Assembly: GCA_027704905.1 (NCBI GenBank)
Contig: CM051016.1
Coordinates: 10,979,501-11,043,500 of the forward strand
Length of the DNA stretch: 64,000 nt
Origin: Muraenolepis orangiensis
Taxonomy: Eukaryota; Chordata; Actinopteri; Gadiformes; Muraenolepididae
Direction: 5' to 3'
Shown here: positions 1 through 47,685 of the stretch, in pieces
Layout of the letters: every line of letters begins with the position of its first letter
How positions within the stretch are numbered: position 1 is the stretch's first letter
Notes under the pieces: generated by a model
The model's database searches: none
What the model was told of the DNA's origin: nothing
Seen by the model: only the letters and a program-made list of their open reading frames with translations
Made by a program: the position numbers and the translations under genes

Positions 1-937
1 GGTTATTTATCTGCAAGGAACGGGACAGAGATGGAATGTGCCGACACAATCAAGAGTTGGATCTTAACTCGGCAGATCATTAACAGATCATTAACATACT
101 AGGTCTTCTCAAAGGCTGCAAAACGGTGGTTTCAGAAACGATGTTCATTCGGTCTTTGGGAGATGGGCACATTTTTCAAATAACAAGCGGTGCAGTGTTT
201 ACATTTCTTGATCAGCTGAGGAGGCAGAAGATTAGAGGGTGCATACCAGACCATTTGTTGCCTCAGACGGAGAATGTCCACCGCTGTCTGAATGAATCGA
301 GCTCAATGACCTTTCCGTGGGTTCACACCGGACTAAAAATACACCGCGCCTGCTTTTTCTTTTCAACAACGTTGAACGTTGATTAGCTGCTTCGAGCGCT
401 TTTTACAAAAAAAAGACGCTCCAAATAGACGGACTGCACTAGTAGCGACACACACACACGCGGTGCTTTGTGACGTAATAGAGCGCTTTGAGCGCCTTAA
501 AAAAAAGAAGTCGATTAAATATTAGCAGTGTAAAGATGCTTTCTTAACTACAATTTGATCCCAGAGCTACCTGCTGGGCTCCGAATCAATTCGGTGGACC
601 ATGACCTACAAACTGTGAACAGAGGTAAAGGGTTGTTGATTAAGTTGATTTACTTGATCCAATTTGACATGTTTTGTCTTGATTTACATTTAAAATAGTG
701 AACCATTCTGGCTCTCTAACCAAATGCCTGGATTCAAACTGACAAACCGTTACTTGTGTGATCAATGGCAAAATATAGCACGACGAAAATTGTCTTTAAT
801 TTTTACGAAATCCTAAGAATAAACCCTTTAACATGTTACATAGAGATGTCGTGACAGATGAAAAGGAGTAGGGGATGAGCGTCAGGAACCCTGGCCAAGG
901 CACAATATGGCCATTGATGGAGAAGGAAATACCATAG

Positions 938-983
<46 letters not shown>

Positions 984-1041
984 TGAGTCCTCTCTGACTT
1001 TCACAGGACGCTCAGCTAGGGTGGAGAAGGGAATACCCTAG

Positions 1042-1131
<90 letters not shown>

Positions 1132-1306
1132 TGAGTCCTCTCCAACTTTCCCACTTTCCCAGGACGCTCAGCTAGGGTGCACGTCTCCACCCTAAAAGTG
1201 GAGCCAACCATTTCAGACCATATACCATATCTGTATGATGTAGCATAAGCATACTGTCAAAAACAGTTAGGCTTGTCCTGAGTTAATTAGGTACAAATGT
1301 CAATCT

Positions 1307-1402
<96 letters not shown>

Positions 1403-1863
1403 AGATTGCACCTGCTGATGGTTGCATAACTTTGAACATTTTGTTCAAGCAGGTAACGGGTAAAAAAGCCTGTACTAATTGACCTATTCGGTTATGCTGT
1501 TCTGTTATGCATCATGCTCATAAGAATATACATCAACATCTTTCACAATGAGTAATAAAATGCCATTCTCGTCACTTTCACTAGTCTTAGCACAAGTCGG
1601 GCAGCATAGAAACAACATGGTTAAAGTTCAAAGCATATTGTGGTATGAGGAACCAACTGCTGTCAGGCGACAGCAGTTGGTTCAAGCAAATATGCAATGT
1701 GATGCTGTTTAGAAGGTATGTTGAGGGTGTCCCTTTGGTGTTTTCCTTCCATGTGTTTAAGAAAAGAGGCTTCAGTTTGTACAAGTTGTATTAGTTTGGT
1801 TTTTAGTGGACTGAGTTTACATAATGCATTTCCTGTTTGTGTGTGCGTTTGTGTGTGTGTATA

Positions 1864-1943
<80 letters not shown>

Positions 1944-2280
1944 TGTGCGCGTGTGTGATTCTGTGTGTTTGAGCATGTGCTGCACTTTCTGTATGATTTT
2001 TGTTTAAACAAGCGGTGACACACGACCGTGTTTGACTTGAACCAAAGGGTATTTGTAGAGGGGCAACAGTACATCATACTGCATATGGATTTGCTGTACT
2101 AGTCATCAAATCCCTCGTAGGGTTTTTCTACATGTTGGTTGATTTAGATTTTGCACATTGTGACGTTCATTAATCATCACAGTAAACGCATCGGGATGGA
2201 ACAGCTGTGCTCACTCAAGAGTTGCCCGGGCGCTGACTTCCAACGGTCAGCATTAAAATGGATATTTATAACCCCCCCCC

Positions 2281-2311
<31 letters not shown>

Positions 2312-2601
2312 CAACACCCACCCACCCCCAAAACACCCTTTTGTGTTGTGACTCTAGGACCCATCTACGCACGGACAAAACGACGCAAGCTCACTTCCTT
2401 GTCAACACAGGAGTGGGAACCAGATGCGGAGCGGTTCCTTTGGCCCGTAAAACACTCACGGCAACAACAACAAGTCCACGGCCAGGGGTTGAGGAGAGCA
2501 GGAAACCTTTAGCCTGGATGGGCCCAAGGTCCCCTCTCGCACCCAATTGTTTCCTGAATTTCTTTGTCCAGCCTTCCAAAACGGAAACTTTCGGCACCCC
2601 T

Positions 2602-2664
<63 letters not shown>

Positions 2665-3170
2665 CGTGTGTGTGGGAAGGTAGGATGTTGAGGTGAGGGC
2701 ACGCTGGACACTGGCGATATGCCAGACGTTTTTACCGTGTGTAAGAAAGGATGGGAACCAAGGCAAGCCGAGGAGACTGTCGTTTGTTTACAGTACGGTT
2801 AAGAGAGGATACACATTGTTTATGTGGACCTTTACAATATAACACTGCATCCATGTAATTTTATATTGGGCCAAGACAATAGCACAGGCAATCAGAACAA
2901 ATGGTGTTTTATTCCAGCCTCTTGAAAGAATAGAAGACACATTCACGTAATTTACATAAGCATGTTTGATGGCAGGTACAGAATTGGTGTGAATCAGGCG
3001 AAATGGATAGGAATTCAATAATAAACTAATAAAATAGACTAATGGTAGTATACATATCAGTCACAATATCTCTATTGTTCTCTTGAGACAGTAGAGGCCA
3101 AGCTATTATAATTTAACTAACCCTATAAATAATTGTCTAATACGATTTTATAGTTGTGCTGCTTCTCTTA

Positions 3171-3219
<49 letters not shown>

Positions 3220-4026
3220 AAATCAAGTCAAGTCAAGTTTATTGTCACTTCACAGTTTACAGTATAAAGCAGTGAGTGAAAATCTTATGTGCAATACCCG
3301 ACGACAGACAGCAGTTATACAAATAAGATTAAAAAAAACACATATATATATATATTTGCTGACTTATTTGTCAGCAAAATTGACAAAATATACTGTAACC
3401 ACAAACACCATCCACATTAAAATGTGTGTTAAACAATGTAGCTGAGTGAATGAATATTTGATTGTTAATAAACATTTAAACTAAGAAAAAAGGTGCTTCA
3501 ACCTAACGCCCCCTAGTGAACTTTTACTTTTTAAAATGCAATACCTCATATTATGTATAGAAGAACCCTTACCGTTCCCTTTAAACCTCCCATTATCTTA
3601 TGTAAAACATGTCCAATGCGATGGCTTCTTATAATGTGTGATATTAGTACAAATACATATATGTAACAGACGATTTTTTTTATATTCGTAGATTCTGTGA
3701 GACGTAAAACATCATAGACCGCTGTAATCTTGTACGTGTAATCGCCTTTACTTTGAAAGCTACATATCCTAACCCGGAAACACATCGTGTGTTGACGTGC
3801 GAACGATGTGTCATCAACACAGCGTATCGTAAGACAAGGGTGGGATTTATAATAGTAAGACAAATCTAGGGACAAATCCAACTTATGAATACAAGTCTGA
3901 GTTTTCTATCGACTAAAGTCAGAGATAACGACTCGATGAAGGAACTGTCATCCTAATAAAAAATAGCTCCGTTGCTGGACTTTGCAGAGCTACTACCTTT
4001 CGTAGTGGGCTGTTGTTAGCACCCAG
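1..4026. other. Upstream flank without recognised gene; microsatellite-rich
   Basis: No exon with homology I recognise was found on either strand. The stretch holds (CA)n tracts at about 942-982 and 1046-1128, (GA)n at about 1310-1398, (GT)n at about 1872-1940 and 2607-2654, (CA)n at about 2283-2311 and (TA)n at about 3172-3220. The two CA blocks at 942-1128 are followed by the same non-repetitive sequence (tgtgagtcctctc...), so they are a local duplication. About 3226-3440 resembles the start of a dispersed fish repeat (caagtcaagtttattgtca). The open frames here are low-complexity translations, not genes. The RAB3GAP2 promoter should lie in the last few hundred bases, but I see no clear TATA box. 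Confidence 0.6.
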
Positions 4027-4200
4027 GCTAACTGGTGAGCTGTGTTGTTGTGGTCCCCAGGACGGGACGGGCTAACTGGTGAGCTGTGTTGTTGTTGTTG
4101 TTGTGGTTGTCCCCTGTCCCTGTGGGTCAGGACGGGACGGGCTAACTGGTGAGCTGTGTAGTGGTTGTCCCCTGTCCCTGTGGGTCAGGACGGGACGGGC
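4027..4200 (+). repeat. Imperfect tandem repeat in the RAB3GAP2 leader
   Basis: Three head-to-tail units start at 4027, 4071 and 4141 and are about 44, 70 and 60 bp long. Each begins gctaactggtgagctgtg and ends gacgggacgg. The array stops 5 bp before the RAB3GAP2 start codon. Every unit contains a good splice-donor match (ctg|gtgagc) and, 26-55 bp later, an acceptor-like cag before gacggg, so each unit looks like a miniature intron flanked by exon scraps. These spacings are shorter than introns normally tolerated, so use of each pair alone is unlikely. A donor in one unit could pair with an acceptor in a later one. Confidence 0.75.
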
Positions 4201-4205
4201 TAGAC

Positions 4206-25752
<21,547 letters not shown>

Positions 25753-27881
25753 GCCTGCCTGGTCCTGGAGGGGGGGGAGGGGAGGAAGAGAGAGAGAGAC
25801 AGACTGAAGGAAGGAGGGAGGGAGAGAGACGAGAGGAGAGAGAATGATATGCACGGCTGGGGGTGGGCGCCAGCAGCAGCAGTTGAAGTGTTGATGGGAG
25901 TGTGCAGATGAGTACAATGCAAAGCTGTGTGTGTGTGTGTGGCCCCTCCCCCCCCCCCCAACAACTCATGTATAAAAGGGTGGGGGTAATCGTTAAACAG
26001 CTCTATATATATATATATATATATATATTACCCCTACTCCTCCACCTTTCTTTGTTGTATCCCGTTCAGACGTGTTGTTTTCCAGAGCGCCTGGAAGCAG
26101 TGGATCTGTCTCAGCCGCTTTCCATGTCTCTTGTTTCTACTTTAGTCTTGTTTTCAGGACTTAACAGAAGTGTTCCGTTTAGCTCATGAAAACCAACCAG
26201 GCTTCTCCTTCTTCACAGTAGATGACTACATAAGCGTGACCATAGTTGTAAATAAAGAGGTAAACATAGGCTTAAAGAAAGAAGGGGTTGTTTTAAGATG
26301 GGTTTTACTCCCATCTGTCATTGTATTATTTTTTTATGAAATACATAACATAAATCTATATGGAGACTGAAGGGTCAGGGTTTCTTGTTCTCTGGCAGCG
26401 GTGGAGAATGGTCCTGGTCTTGTTCTTGAATAGTACTTTCCTTGTAATAATTGTACCTTGTTTTCTTTGATTGCTCCCCTTTGTGCTAAGGGTTTTAAGT
26501 ATTACACCGTTCAGCACTCTCTCCTCTGACGTGCTTCCCCCCCCCCCCTGGAGATTTCTTCACTCGCAACCACCCTAAAATAGCGGCGGGGTTTGAGAGA
26601 AATGGACTCAAGTCAAAAATCGTTTTGATTTTTATTTATAGCCACGGTACGGATGGATCTGTGCGTCTCGTGTATCTTCTGTTCATTCTAATATGTCCGG
26701 CCGCCCGTCTTCAAAGGCTGCAGAATAATAAAGGTTTGATGCTTCTAACCAGCTAAAGGTGTTTTTACTTTGTCATACTGGGAGTTCTGCGGCCGCCCTA
26801 AACGGTTCCTTGGTTAGCTGATTGTCGTCATGTTGACTTCTGATTCGAACTACACCTTTAGAACCAGTGAAGTGCTAATGTTGGCAGCACAATGTTTGCA
26901 CATGCGCAGCAATGCCCCAATTAAGGCACTTTTGCTTTCAGAGAGCGCCCGCCGGTGGAAACATTATTTAATCAATATTTTTAAAAAACGACACATCTGT
27001 GTTGTTTAGTATTAACAATTCAATTGCACAATACAATCATCACTTCTTCCCTAGAACATCCCATTGTTTAATAATACACCGGCGGTCAAATATAACTTGG
27101 AACACTTGAAATGCGTCGTAAGTCAGTCATAGTTCCAGAAACAACACCCCAAAGAAAAGCGATAACAAACCATCTGTTCCACTGGTGTGTGTAGCCCTAT
27201 TGAGCCTGGCTACTTAGTCACTATTCCTTTACTCAGATACGGCAGCATATTCATTCTCATGGAGCACTTGCTTAGCAGCTGATTGGCAATTTTGCGTCCT
27301 TTACCTTTTCTCTTTATACCAGCAATGAGACTTATCTTTTTATTATGATCTGGATACAGGAAAGGAATATCATACAAAGGGGTTGCATGTACAAGGGGAA
27401 ATAGTTTGACAAGAACATCGTGACATGTAGTACTCACTCCTTTTTCACTCTTTAGTCTGACTTTCCGGTCGTAAACATGAATATAGACAACCATATTTTG
27501 CAATATCTCACCGTATATACATGCGTAGACATACAGGACAAATCCCGAAAACTATATTGTCAAACGTAATTCAACAAAGACCCGTGCGGAATGTTCCACA
27601 AGAACAGACATCTCGGTGTAAAATAATAATAAAATAATGTCTTCCATCCAAAAGCCAAGCCATATCTTTTACGCTAGAGACGCCTTGCCTTCCTGTCCTG
27701 CTGAGTGCTAGCAGTTCGCCGTTAACCAAATAGAGAAGCTCAGAGTAGATTAGAAGTGCATTCCTTCATCCCAATTTGAGCCTCTTTGAATACCGGGAGC
27801 TAAATAAGGTGCAACTGAACCCCCTTATTTTACAATTACGAACGTGAGCCAAGGGCGTAATCCGGTTGTTTTGCTCGGTGG
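25753..27881. other. Convergent intergenic region, RAB3GAP2 and IARS2 3' ends
   Basis: The two genes are tail to tail with 2129 bp between stop codons. It holds the RAB3GAP2 3' UTR with a short (TA)n at about 26006-26028 and a polyadenylation signal at 26727-26732. I see no gene in 26750-27880. I could not place a confident IARS2 polyadenylation signal on the minus strand; TTTATT on the plus strand at 27339-27344 is one candidate. Confidence 0.6.
26727..26732 (+). terminator. Candidate RAB3GAP2 polyadenylation signal
   Basis: Canonical AATAAA about 975 bp after the RAB3GAP2 stop codon, followed by a T/GT-rich stretch (gtgtttttactttgt) at a suitable distance. An earlier AATAAA at about 26252 is an alternative. 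Confidence 0.5.
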
Positions 27882-41503
<13,622 letters not shown>

Positions 41504-42096
41504 GGGGTGATGCAGTAACTAAAGTGTCTGAAGAATGTCTAAATAAATGAATAATCCCTGTTTGTATATGTGGTAGAGGTGCCTAAGTGGCAGCGCCGTT
41601 CAATTCGACCTCTTCGTTGTTTATCCCGGAAGGAATACCAGAGAGGGAGGACATCTACGGAAGCTGGTGAAGGACGTAATTCGCAAAGCCTTTTTTGGCC
41701 CAACGATGTTGCCTTTCAACTACCACAAGGTGTCGCCCTTGATCCCATTGCAACACATTTCATTCTCTTAAACTCAACTTAAATAATAAATAGGATTTGT
41801 TGTTTTATTTTTTGTTTTGCCGATCAAAACATTATTTATTTTTTGATATAGGTCCACATTATTAAAACTTTCAACAACAACAACAAAACAATTGGACAAA
41901 ACAATTGAAAACAGTACCTGGAAGGCTGATTTCTTAAGATGGGACAGGTGGTTGATTTGATGACGTCGCTGGCCGGCCCTATAAAAGGTCCCCTCGACCG
42001 CACGTCATTCATTCGCTTCAAGACGCCGCGGTAGAGCAGAGCCAACTGAACACCAACGGTTTACTGGAAGAAGAAGAAGAAGAAAATAACGACAAT
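41504..42096. promoter_or_regulatory. Divergent promoter region, IARS2 and the CD24-like gene
   Basis: 593 bp separate the two start codons. On the CD24-like side a consensus TATA box (tataaaag, 41980-41987) lies about 115 bp before the ATG, and a CRE-like tgacgtc sits at 41961-41967. IARS2 has no evident TATA box, as expected of a housekeeping mitochondrial gene. A gaagaa run (about 42067-42085) lies in the 5' leader. Confidence 0.6.
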
Positions 42097-42607
42097 ATGA
42101 ACAAATTCGGCACCTTTTTCATTGGATTCCTTCTTGCGCTGCACTTGGCGTCAATGGTGAGATTTGTATTTGCTACAAAGTGTAATTGTCACTTGATTTA
42201 AAATCACTGGCCTTATTTCAGGATGAGAGCACATCGAGTATGCCTAATTTAAAGTCAAGTCTTGCCACACCTGGGGCCTATGTCATTTGGTAGCGAGAGA
42301 AAAAAAACAACGCAGGTGTTGCCTCAAACGTTACAGGCGATTCGCCCTATAATGTTCTACCTTAACCCCGACTTAACGTTGTCACCGTTGTGTCTTCCAG
42401 CTGGTGTCGTGCAAAAAGGATAATGAGTCTCCCATGGACAAGAACAGCACTGGAAACTCCACGGGCAACTACACCGGCACTGCAACCACCGCCGTGGGGG
42501 GGACCACCACCACCGGCGCCAAGGGCGGGGCGGAGTGCGTGCGGTCGGCCGCCCTGTTGCTGCTCCCCGCCATCCTAGCGGCCTTCCTCTTCTACGGTCG
42601 GCGCTAA
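42097..42607 (+). CDS. CD24: Small GPI-anchored mucin-like glycoprotein, probable CD24
   Basis: Two coding exons, 42097-42156 and 42401-42607, give 88 aa. Residues 1-20 (exon 1) form a hydrophobic signal peptide. The mature part is short and Ser/Thr/Gly-rich, with four N-glycosylation sequons (Asn28, 35, 39, 43) and a Thr cluster at about 45-58. A small-residue stretch (GAKGGAE, about 59-65) suits a GPI attachment site, and residues 70-85 are a hydrophobic tail ending Gly-Arg-Arg. This plan (signal, tiny heavily glycosylated core, GPI signal, intron near the end of the signal peptide) is that of CD24, a surface sialoglycoprotein involved in leukocyte adhesion and Siglec binding. In human, CD24 lies near QRSL1 and RTN4IP1, the next genes here, which supports the call. 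Sequence identity is too low for certainty; another small GPI glycoprotein (CD52-like) is possible. The start is the first ATG after the TATA box. Confidence 0.75.
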
Positions 42608-42622
42608 CTGCCCCCCGTCCTC

Positions 42623-42684
42623 TCCTCCCCCGGAGGAGGACCGTCCTGTCCGCCCCACCAGGACGGTCCTCCTCCGGGGGAGGA
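42623..42684 (+). other. Perfect 26-bp hairpin in the CD24-like 3' UTR
   Basis: Arms 42623-42648 and 42659-42684 are perfectly complementary with a 10-nt loop (tccgccccac). The stem is very GC-rich and starts 16 bp after the stop codon. The loop and 3' arm belong to an imperfect tandem duplication (accgtcctgtccgcc / actgtcctgtctgcc). Confidence 0.9.
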
Positions 42685-42720
42685 CTGTCCTGTCTGCCTC
42701 GCCAGGACTTGACAACCAGC

Positions 42721-42745
42721 GGACGCACCTGGGACAGGTGCGTCC
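42721..42745 (+). other. Second 3' UTR hairpin
   Basis: Arms ggacgcacct and aggtgcgtcc form a perfect 10-bp stem with loop gggac, 36 bp after the larger hairpin. One more C-G pair extends it outward. Confidence 0.85.
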
Positions 42746-43112
42746 GTGTACACGCCGTGTACCCCCCCCCAGGGAGTTATTTGCTGCTTTAGTTAAGGTC
42801 CGCATACTATTTTTTTTTTTTTAATTAAAATGCGTTTAAGTAGCCTTCTGCGGAGTTGACGTGGACGGATGACCTGTTTTGTGTTATTTCGTTTGTCCCT
42901 GTTCCCATTGTTGCCTATGGTAAAGGTCAGTGTAGATGTAGCCCGTGCCTGGGATATCAACTTCGTTGTTGGAGGCACTTTGTGGAAGTTGTCTCCTTTT
43001 AACCATATTAATGTTTGTACACTGATAAAACTAGTTTAATGTTTATATTGCCTATTTGACAGATCTGTGATCAATGTGAATGTTAAGCCGTGCTTTTAGA
43101 ATTATTTTTGTT

Positions 43113-43138
43113 AATAAAGTGAGTATTTGTACAATAAA
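43113..43138 (+). terminator. Candidate CD24-like polyadenylation signals
   Basis: Two AATAAA hexamers at 43113-43118 and 43133-43138, about 500 bp after the stop, followed by GT-rich sequence (ttgtgttgtggcccg). They define a compact transcript of roughly 0.9 kb. Confidence 0.6.
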
Positions 43139-45235
43139 CATATTGCGCCTTAAATTGTGTTGTGGCCCGTATTGGTTCTTCGGTGACTTCCGTCGACGCT
43201 GCGTAGGCCTGACTTTACGCTTATGCAGCCTACCTTTTTACAAATCGACTTGCTACAACTTTGCTGTGCGTAAGTTGGTCTTGGTTGACTTCTGCAGTGC
43301 CCATTGAGAAATGATGATGAAATGCCATAGGTGGAGTTATTTGCATCAATGTGTTATGTAGGCCTGGCCTACCATTACCCAAACTCCTCTAAACTACAAA
43401 CCTGGCTAACCTTCAAAGGTGCTGGGAATGGCAACTTCAATTGACTTGGAAAGTGAATAAGTAAGTCTCTCTGAAGGGCATTTGTTAAGTGTGCCCCTGC
43501 CCCCAACCTAAAACCACACTCAAACATTTGACTAGTCTGCAAAGTGGGCCCCTGATTTGTGACTCTTGCTGTCCCGGTTGTGACAATGGGTGCATTGTCT
43601 ATGCAGCCAATGTTATCTCTGGCACAGTTGAAACCACACCAACCGCTACTCCCCCCCCCCCCCCACCCCCCTCAAAGGTAACTTTGTTTGTGTGATGGGA
43701 CTTGGACAGTGCTTTAGGCTACAATAAGTTTCCACATCTTATGTATTGTGTAATTAACATTACCCCCTTTATAAACTCAAGTTTTCAACCTGTTGGACAG
43801 ATCTTGTAGCTGGATGTATGCAGGCACTCTGGAAGGTGGAGGGGCCTCACCAGTGAGCAGTCGCAGAGCTGTATCACCACAACCACGCTAGGGCTGCATT
43901 TCATTAAAAGTCTCCCTTTGGAGGCTGCCACACTCGCGTGAAACCTAAAGAAGTTGTATACTATATTTGACACCGCTGCATTTGTACTGATTCACATTTT
44001 GAAACTCCTCTTACACTTTAAAGGGACAATACTGTTGTGATGCAACTCGGGTACCAGTATCTTTAGTCAAAACACTTGCTAGTTTGTCATTCAACCTTTA
44101 ATGCTTGCCAAAAAATAATAAATCTTCATCTTAAATAGTTTTCCCCTCCCCTGGACCAGGGCTATTTGAATAGTTACGTATCACACTTTGCATTTGTTGA
44201 TTTTAAATGTTCTGCATGGAAGGCCTTTGGCTCTCAAATGTTCTGGGGACATTTCCTTCCATTTGCCTGTGCGCACAGCGCCTGCGCTTTACTGTAATGG
44301 ATCAATGCCTGCTACAGAGACGTAAAGCAAATAAGTTTGAATCAGATTTTCGATGAGCACTTTCAAACCTTTGAACACTTGTTTTTTTTTACTTTTGGTT
44401 AATGACCATAGACGGCTCTTCCAAATTGGCAGTGTCATTTTAACTGGTGGTGGAGAGGGTCTCATTTCAAAGCAGCCCACTGGGAGCGTGGGGGTCCCAC
44501 GGGGGCCAATGCAGGGACCCGTCAAAGCTTCAGTACAAGTGAAGCACAGTACACACACTTACAACCTGAGAGTGGCAGTACACACCAAAGGACCAGTTAG
44601 TATGACCTGTGTGGTCCCTTTCACAGCAGTCACGGTTATGATCTCTCTCGACGATTCAAATAAACCTATGCGGTTGTGTACAATGATGAATGGTTAATTA
44701 TTACCAAACACTCGCACGTTCGAGTGACCGAATCCCAAGATCATATCGATTCCATGATTGAATATGACTCATCCCCAAGATTCCCGTAACTTCCTCCTCT
44801 CGGCCATTACACCATGCACTGTCGGAGCCATGCTGGTCTCCAGGGCATTTGGTATGCTCCCTGAGCACTAACGGGGGAAGTTGTGTGGAAGGAACATACA
44901 AATATCAAGAGGTTTGTAGAGGTTGATCCTTTTTCTGGAAGGTTGACGTGGTTGAGCACAGTTCTGTCTTCAAGTCCTGTAACTTCTGTTTTGTAATAGC
45001 CGTTGGCCAAGAGTCCGTAGATGAGTTGGGCAACGGCTGATAATGTTAATGTTGGCTAACAAGTGAATTTAGTCTGGTGCAGGACAGCAGACTAAGCCCA
45101 ACCAGGACCAACCATTTAGATATCCGTGGGGATATTTGACAAGCATGGTTTGAAGCGTTGTCTCCCATTCATCTAGCTATGGGTTTCCCTGCTGTTCCCC
45201 GCCAATCCATCTGCTGAAATGTAACAACAAAGACA
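43139..45235. other. Intergenic stretch without recognised gene
   Basis: No exon-like homology or complete element recognised. It contains a C-run at about 43651-43673. Short open frames near 44353-44697 and 44701-45010 have no recognisable motif, and I do not call them genes. Confidence 0.5.
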
Positions 45236-46624
45236 TCATAGAGCATCATACAGTTATCATACAGACACATACAGTTATCATACAAACACATCATACAGTT
45301 ATCATACAGACACATCATAGTTATCATACAGACATATCATACAGACACATCATACAGTTATCATAGAGACATATCATACAGACACATCATACAGTTATCA
45401 TAGAGACATATCATACAGACACATCATACAGTTATCATACAGACATCATACAGTTATACAGACACATCATACAGTACATCATACAGACACATCATACAGT
45501 TATCATACAGACATATCATACAGACATCATACAGTTATCATACAGACACATCATACAGTTATCATACAGACATCATACAGACACATCATACAGTTATCAT
45601 ACAGACACATCATACAGTTATCATACAGACATCATACAGTTATCATACAGACATATCATACAGACATCATACAGTTATCATACAGACATATCATACAGTT
45701 ATCATACAGTACAGTTATCATACAGACATCATACAGTTATCATACAGACTTATCATACAGACACATCATACAGTTATCATACAGACATCATACAGACATA
45801 TCATACAGTTATCATACAGACACATCATACAGTTATCATACAGACACATCATACAGTTATCATACAGACACATCATACAGTTATCATACAGACACATCAT
45901 ACAGTTATCATACAGACATATCATACAGACACATCATACAGTTATCATACAGACACATCATACAGTTATCATACAGACACATCATACAGACACATCATAC
46001 AGTTATCATACAGATACATCATACAGTTATCATACAGACACATCATACAGTTATCATACAGACACATCATACAGTTATCATACAGATACATCATACAGTT
46101 ATCATACAGACACATCATACAGTTATCATACAGACACATCATACAGTTATCATACAGACACATCATACAGTTATCATACAGACACATCATACAGTTATCA
46201 TACAGATACATCATACAGTTATCATACAGACACATCATACAGTTATCATACAGACACATCATACAGTTATCATACAGACACATCATACCGTAATCATACA
46301 GACACATCATACAGACACATAGACATCATACAGTAATCATACAGACACATAGTTATCATACAGACACATCATACAGTTATCATACAGACACATACAGTTA
46401 TCATACAGAGACATCATACAGTTATAATACAGACACATCATACAGTTATCATACAGACACATAGTTATCATACAGACACATCATACTGTTATCATACAGA
46501 CACTTCATACAGTTATCATACAGAGACATCATACCGTTATCATACAGACACATCACAGTTATCATACAGACACATCATAGTTATCATACAGACACATCAT
46601 ACTGTTATCATACAGACACATCAA
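45236..46624. repeat. 24-bp minisatellite, about 1.4 kb
   Basis: Roughly 55-60 copies based on acagttatcatacagacaca + tcat, with many shortened variants lacking one of the two tcataca half-units. The half-unit structure (catacagt / catacaga) suggests an original 8-12-bp repeat. Neither strand codes for a plausible protein; open frames are repeats of an 8-residue unit. Confidence 0.95.
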
Positions 46625-47531
46625 AATATTGCCTGTGAGTGACAGAGCCATGCAGCTGCAGAGGAAGCCAGAGCCAATCATAGCTCTTTCCCAGCAGCCC
46701 GTGGCATTTTACAGGCTCCTGTGGAGCCTCCTGTGGAGCCTCCTGCCTGGCCCAAAGTGAGAGACTTGGAGTCTTTTTTTATTTACTTAAACTCTACCAC
46801 ACTCGAGGACCACAACACACCACATTTAAGGTACACGGCTGAAGTGAGAAGGTGACGACACACAAACGTCTTGCTCCCAGAGAGAGTGTGAGAGAGTGAA
46901 AGCGTATAAGGGTCTGAGTAAACAATGGTCTCTTTTTTCAGATATAAATATATGTTGTATTTTCTATGAAACAAATATCAACATTAATGGGGAAAAACAT
47001 TAAACCTTTGCTTAGACTGCTTCCCTCACAAATGCACGGCACTCACCAAGAAAACCAACAAAAAGAGATTTGATTTGCATTGTAAATCTTGAAGACGAAG
47101 CCATTCAAATACTTGTTGAGGCAGACTTGGAATCTTCCCTATTTTGGTTGAGCTGTGCCCAACCAAACACTTCTGTCAAAACAACTAAAGAGGACACAAA
47201 TGCAGTGTATCTTGGGAGTTTCCATTGGAAATAGAATAGTTAAACTGTGAACGCAGTTTAACTATCCCAAGATTACTATCCCATGGTCATTTTTTTTGTA
47301 AATGTGATAACATCATAGTTCAAAATGTTCTGCAATTGTGTGGCCTTGAATGTCTTTCTGTCTACGTTATCAGTGGTTGCTCACAAATCGACATGTCCTC
47401 GATTACATTTCCTCATTACATTGCATTCATATTAAGCAGCACGTTTAAATAGATCTGACAAGATAAGAACAGTGTGCCAATGGCCCAATGCACGTTTGTG
47501 TTTTGCTCACAGCATTTGATTCTTTGTAGAA

Positions 47532-47571
<40 letters not shown>

Positions 47572-47685
47572 CAGGCAGCACACGTATTGTTAGACTGCAG
47601 TTGTCCTTCTATGTGCTACGGAGAGTAGCACAAAGAAAGTTTGGTGAAGGATACATGAAATCAGTCAGGCAACACAATGCTGAAC

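Noticed and set aside
42357..42805. Arg/Pro-rich frames on the minus strand across the CD24-like exon 2.
   Set aside because: GC-rich shadows of the coding exon and its 3' UTR hairpins.
45969..46310. Minus-strand 113-residue frame of eight-residue repeats.
   Set aside because: Translation of the 24-bp minisatellite, with no start context, homology or composition suggesting a protein.
45236..46624. CRISPR-like regular array.
   Set aside because: The units are contiguous and there are no unique spacers; this is vertebrate DNA with spliced genes. It is a minisatellite.
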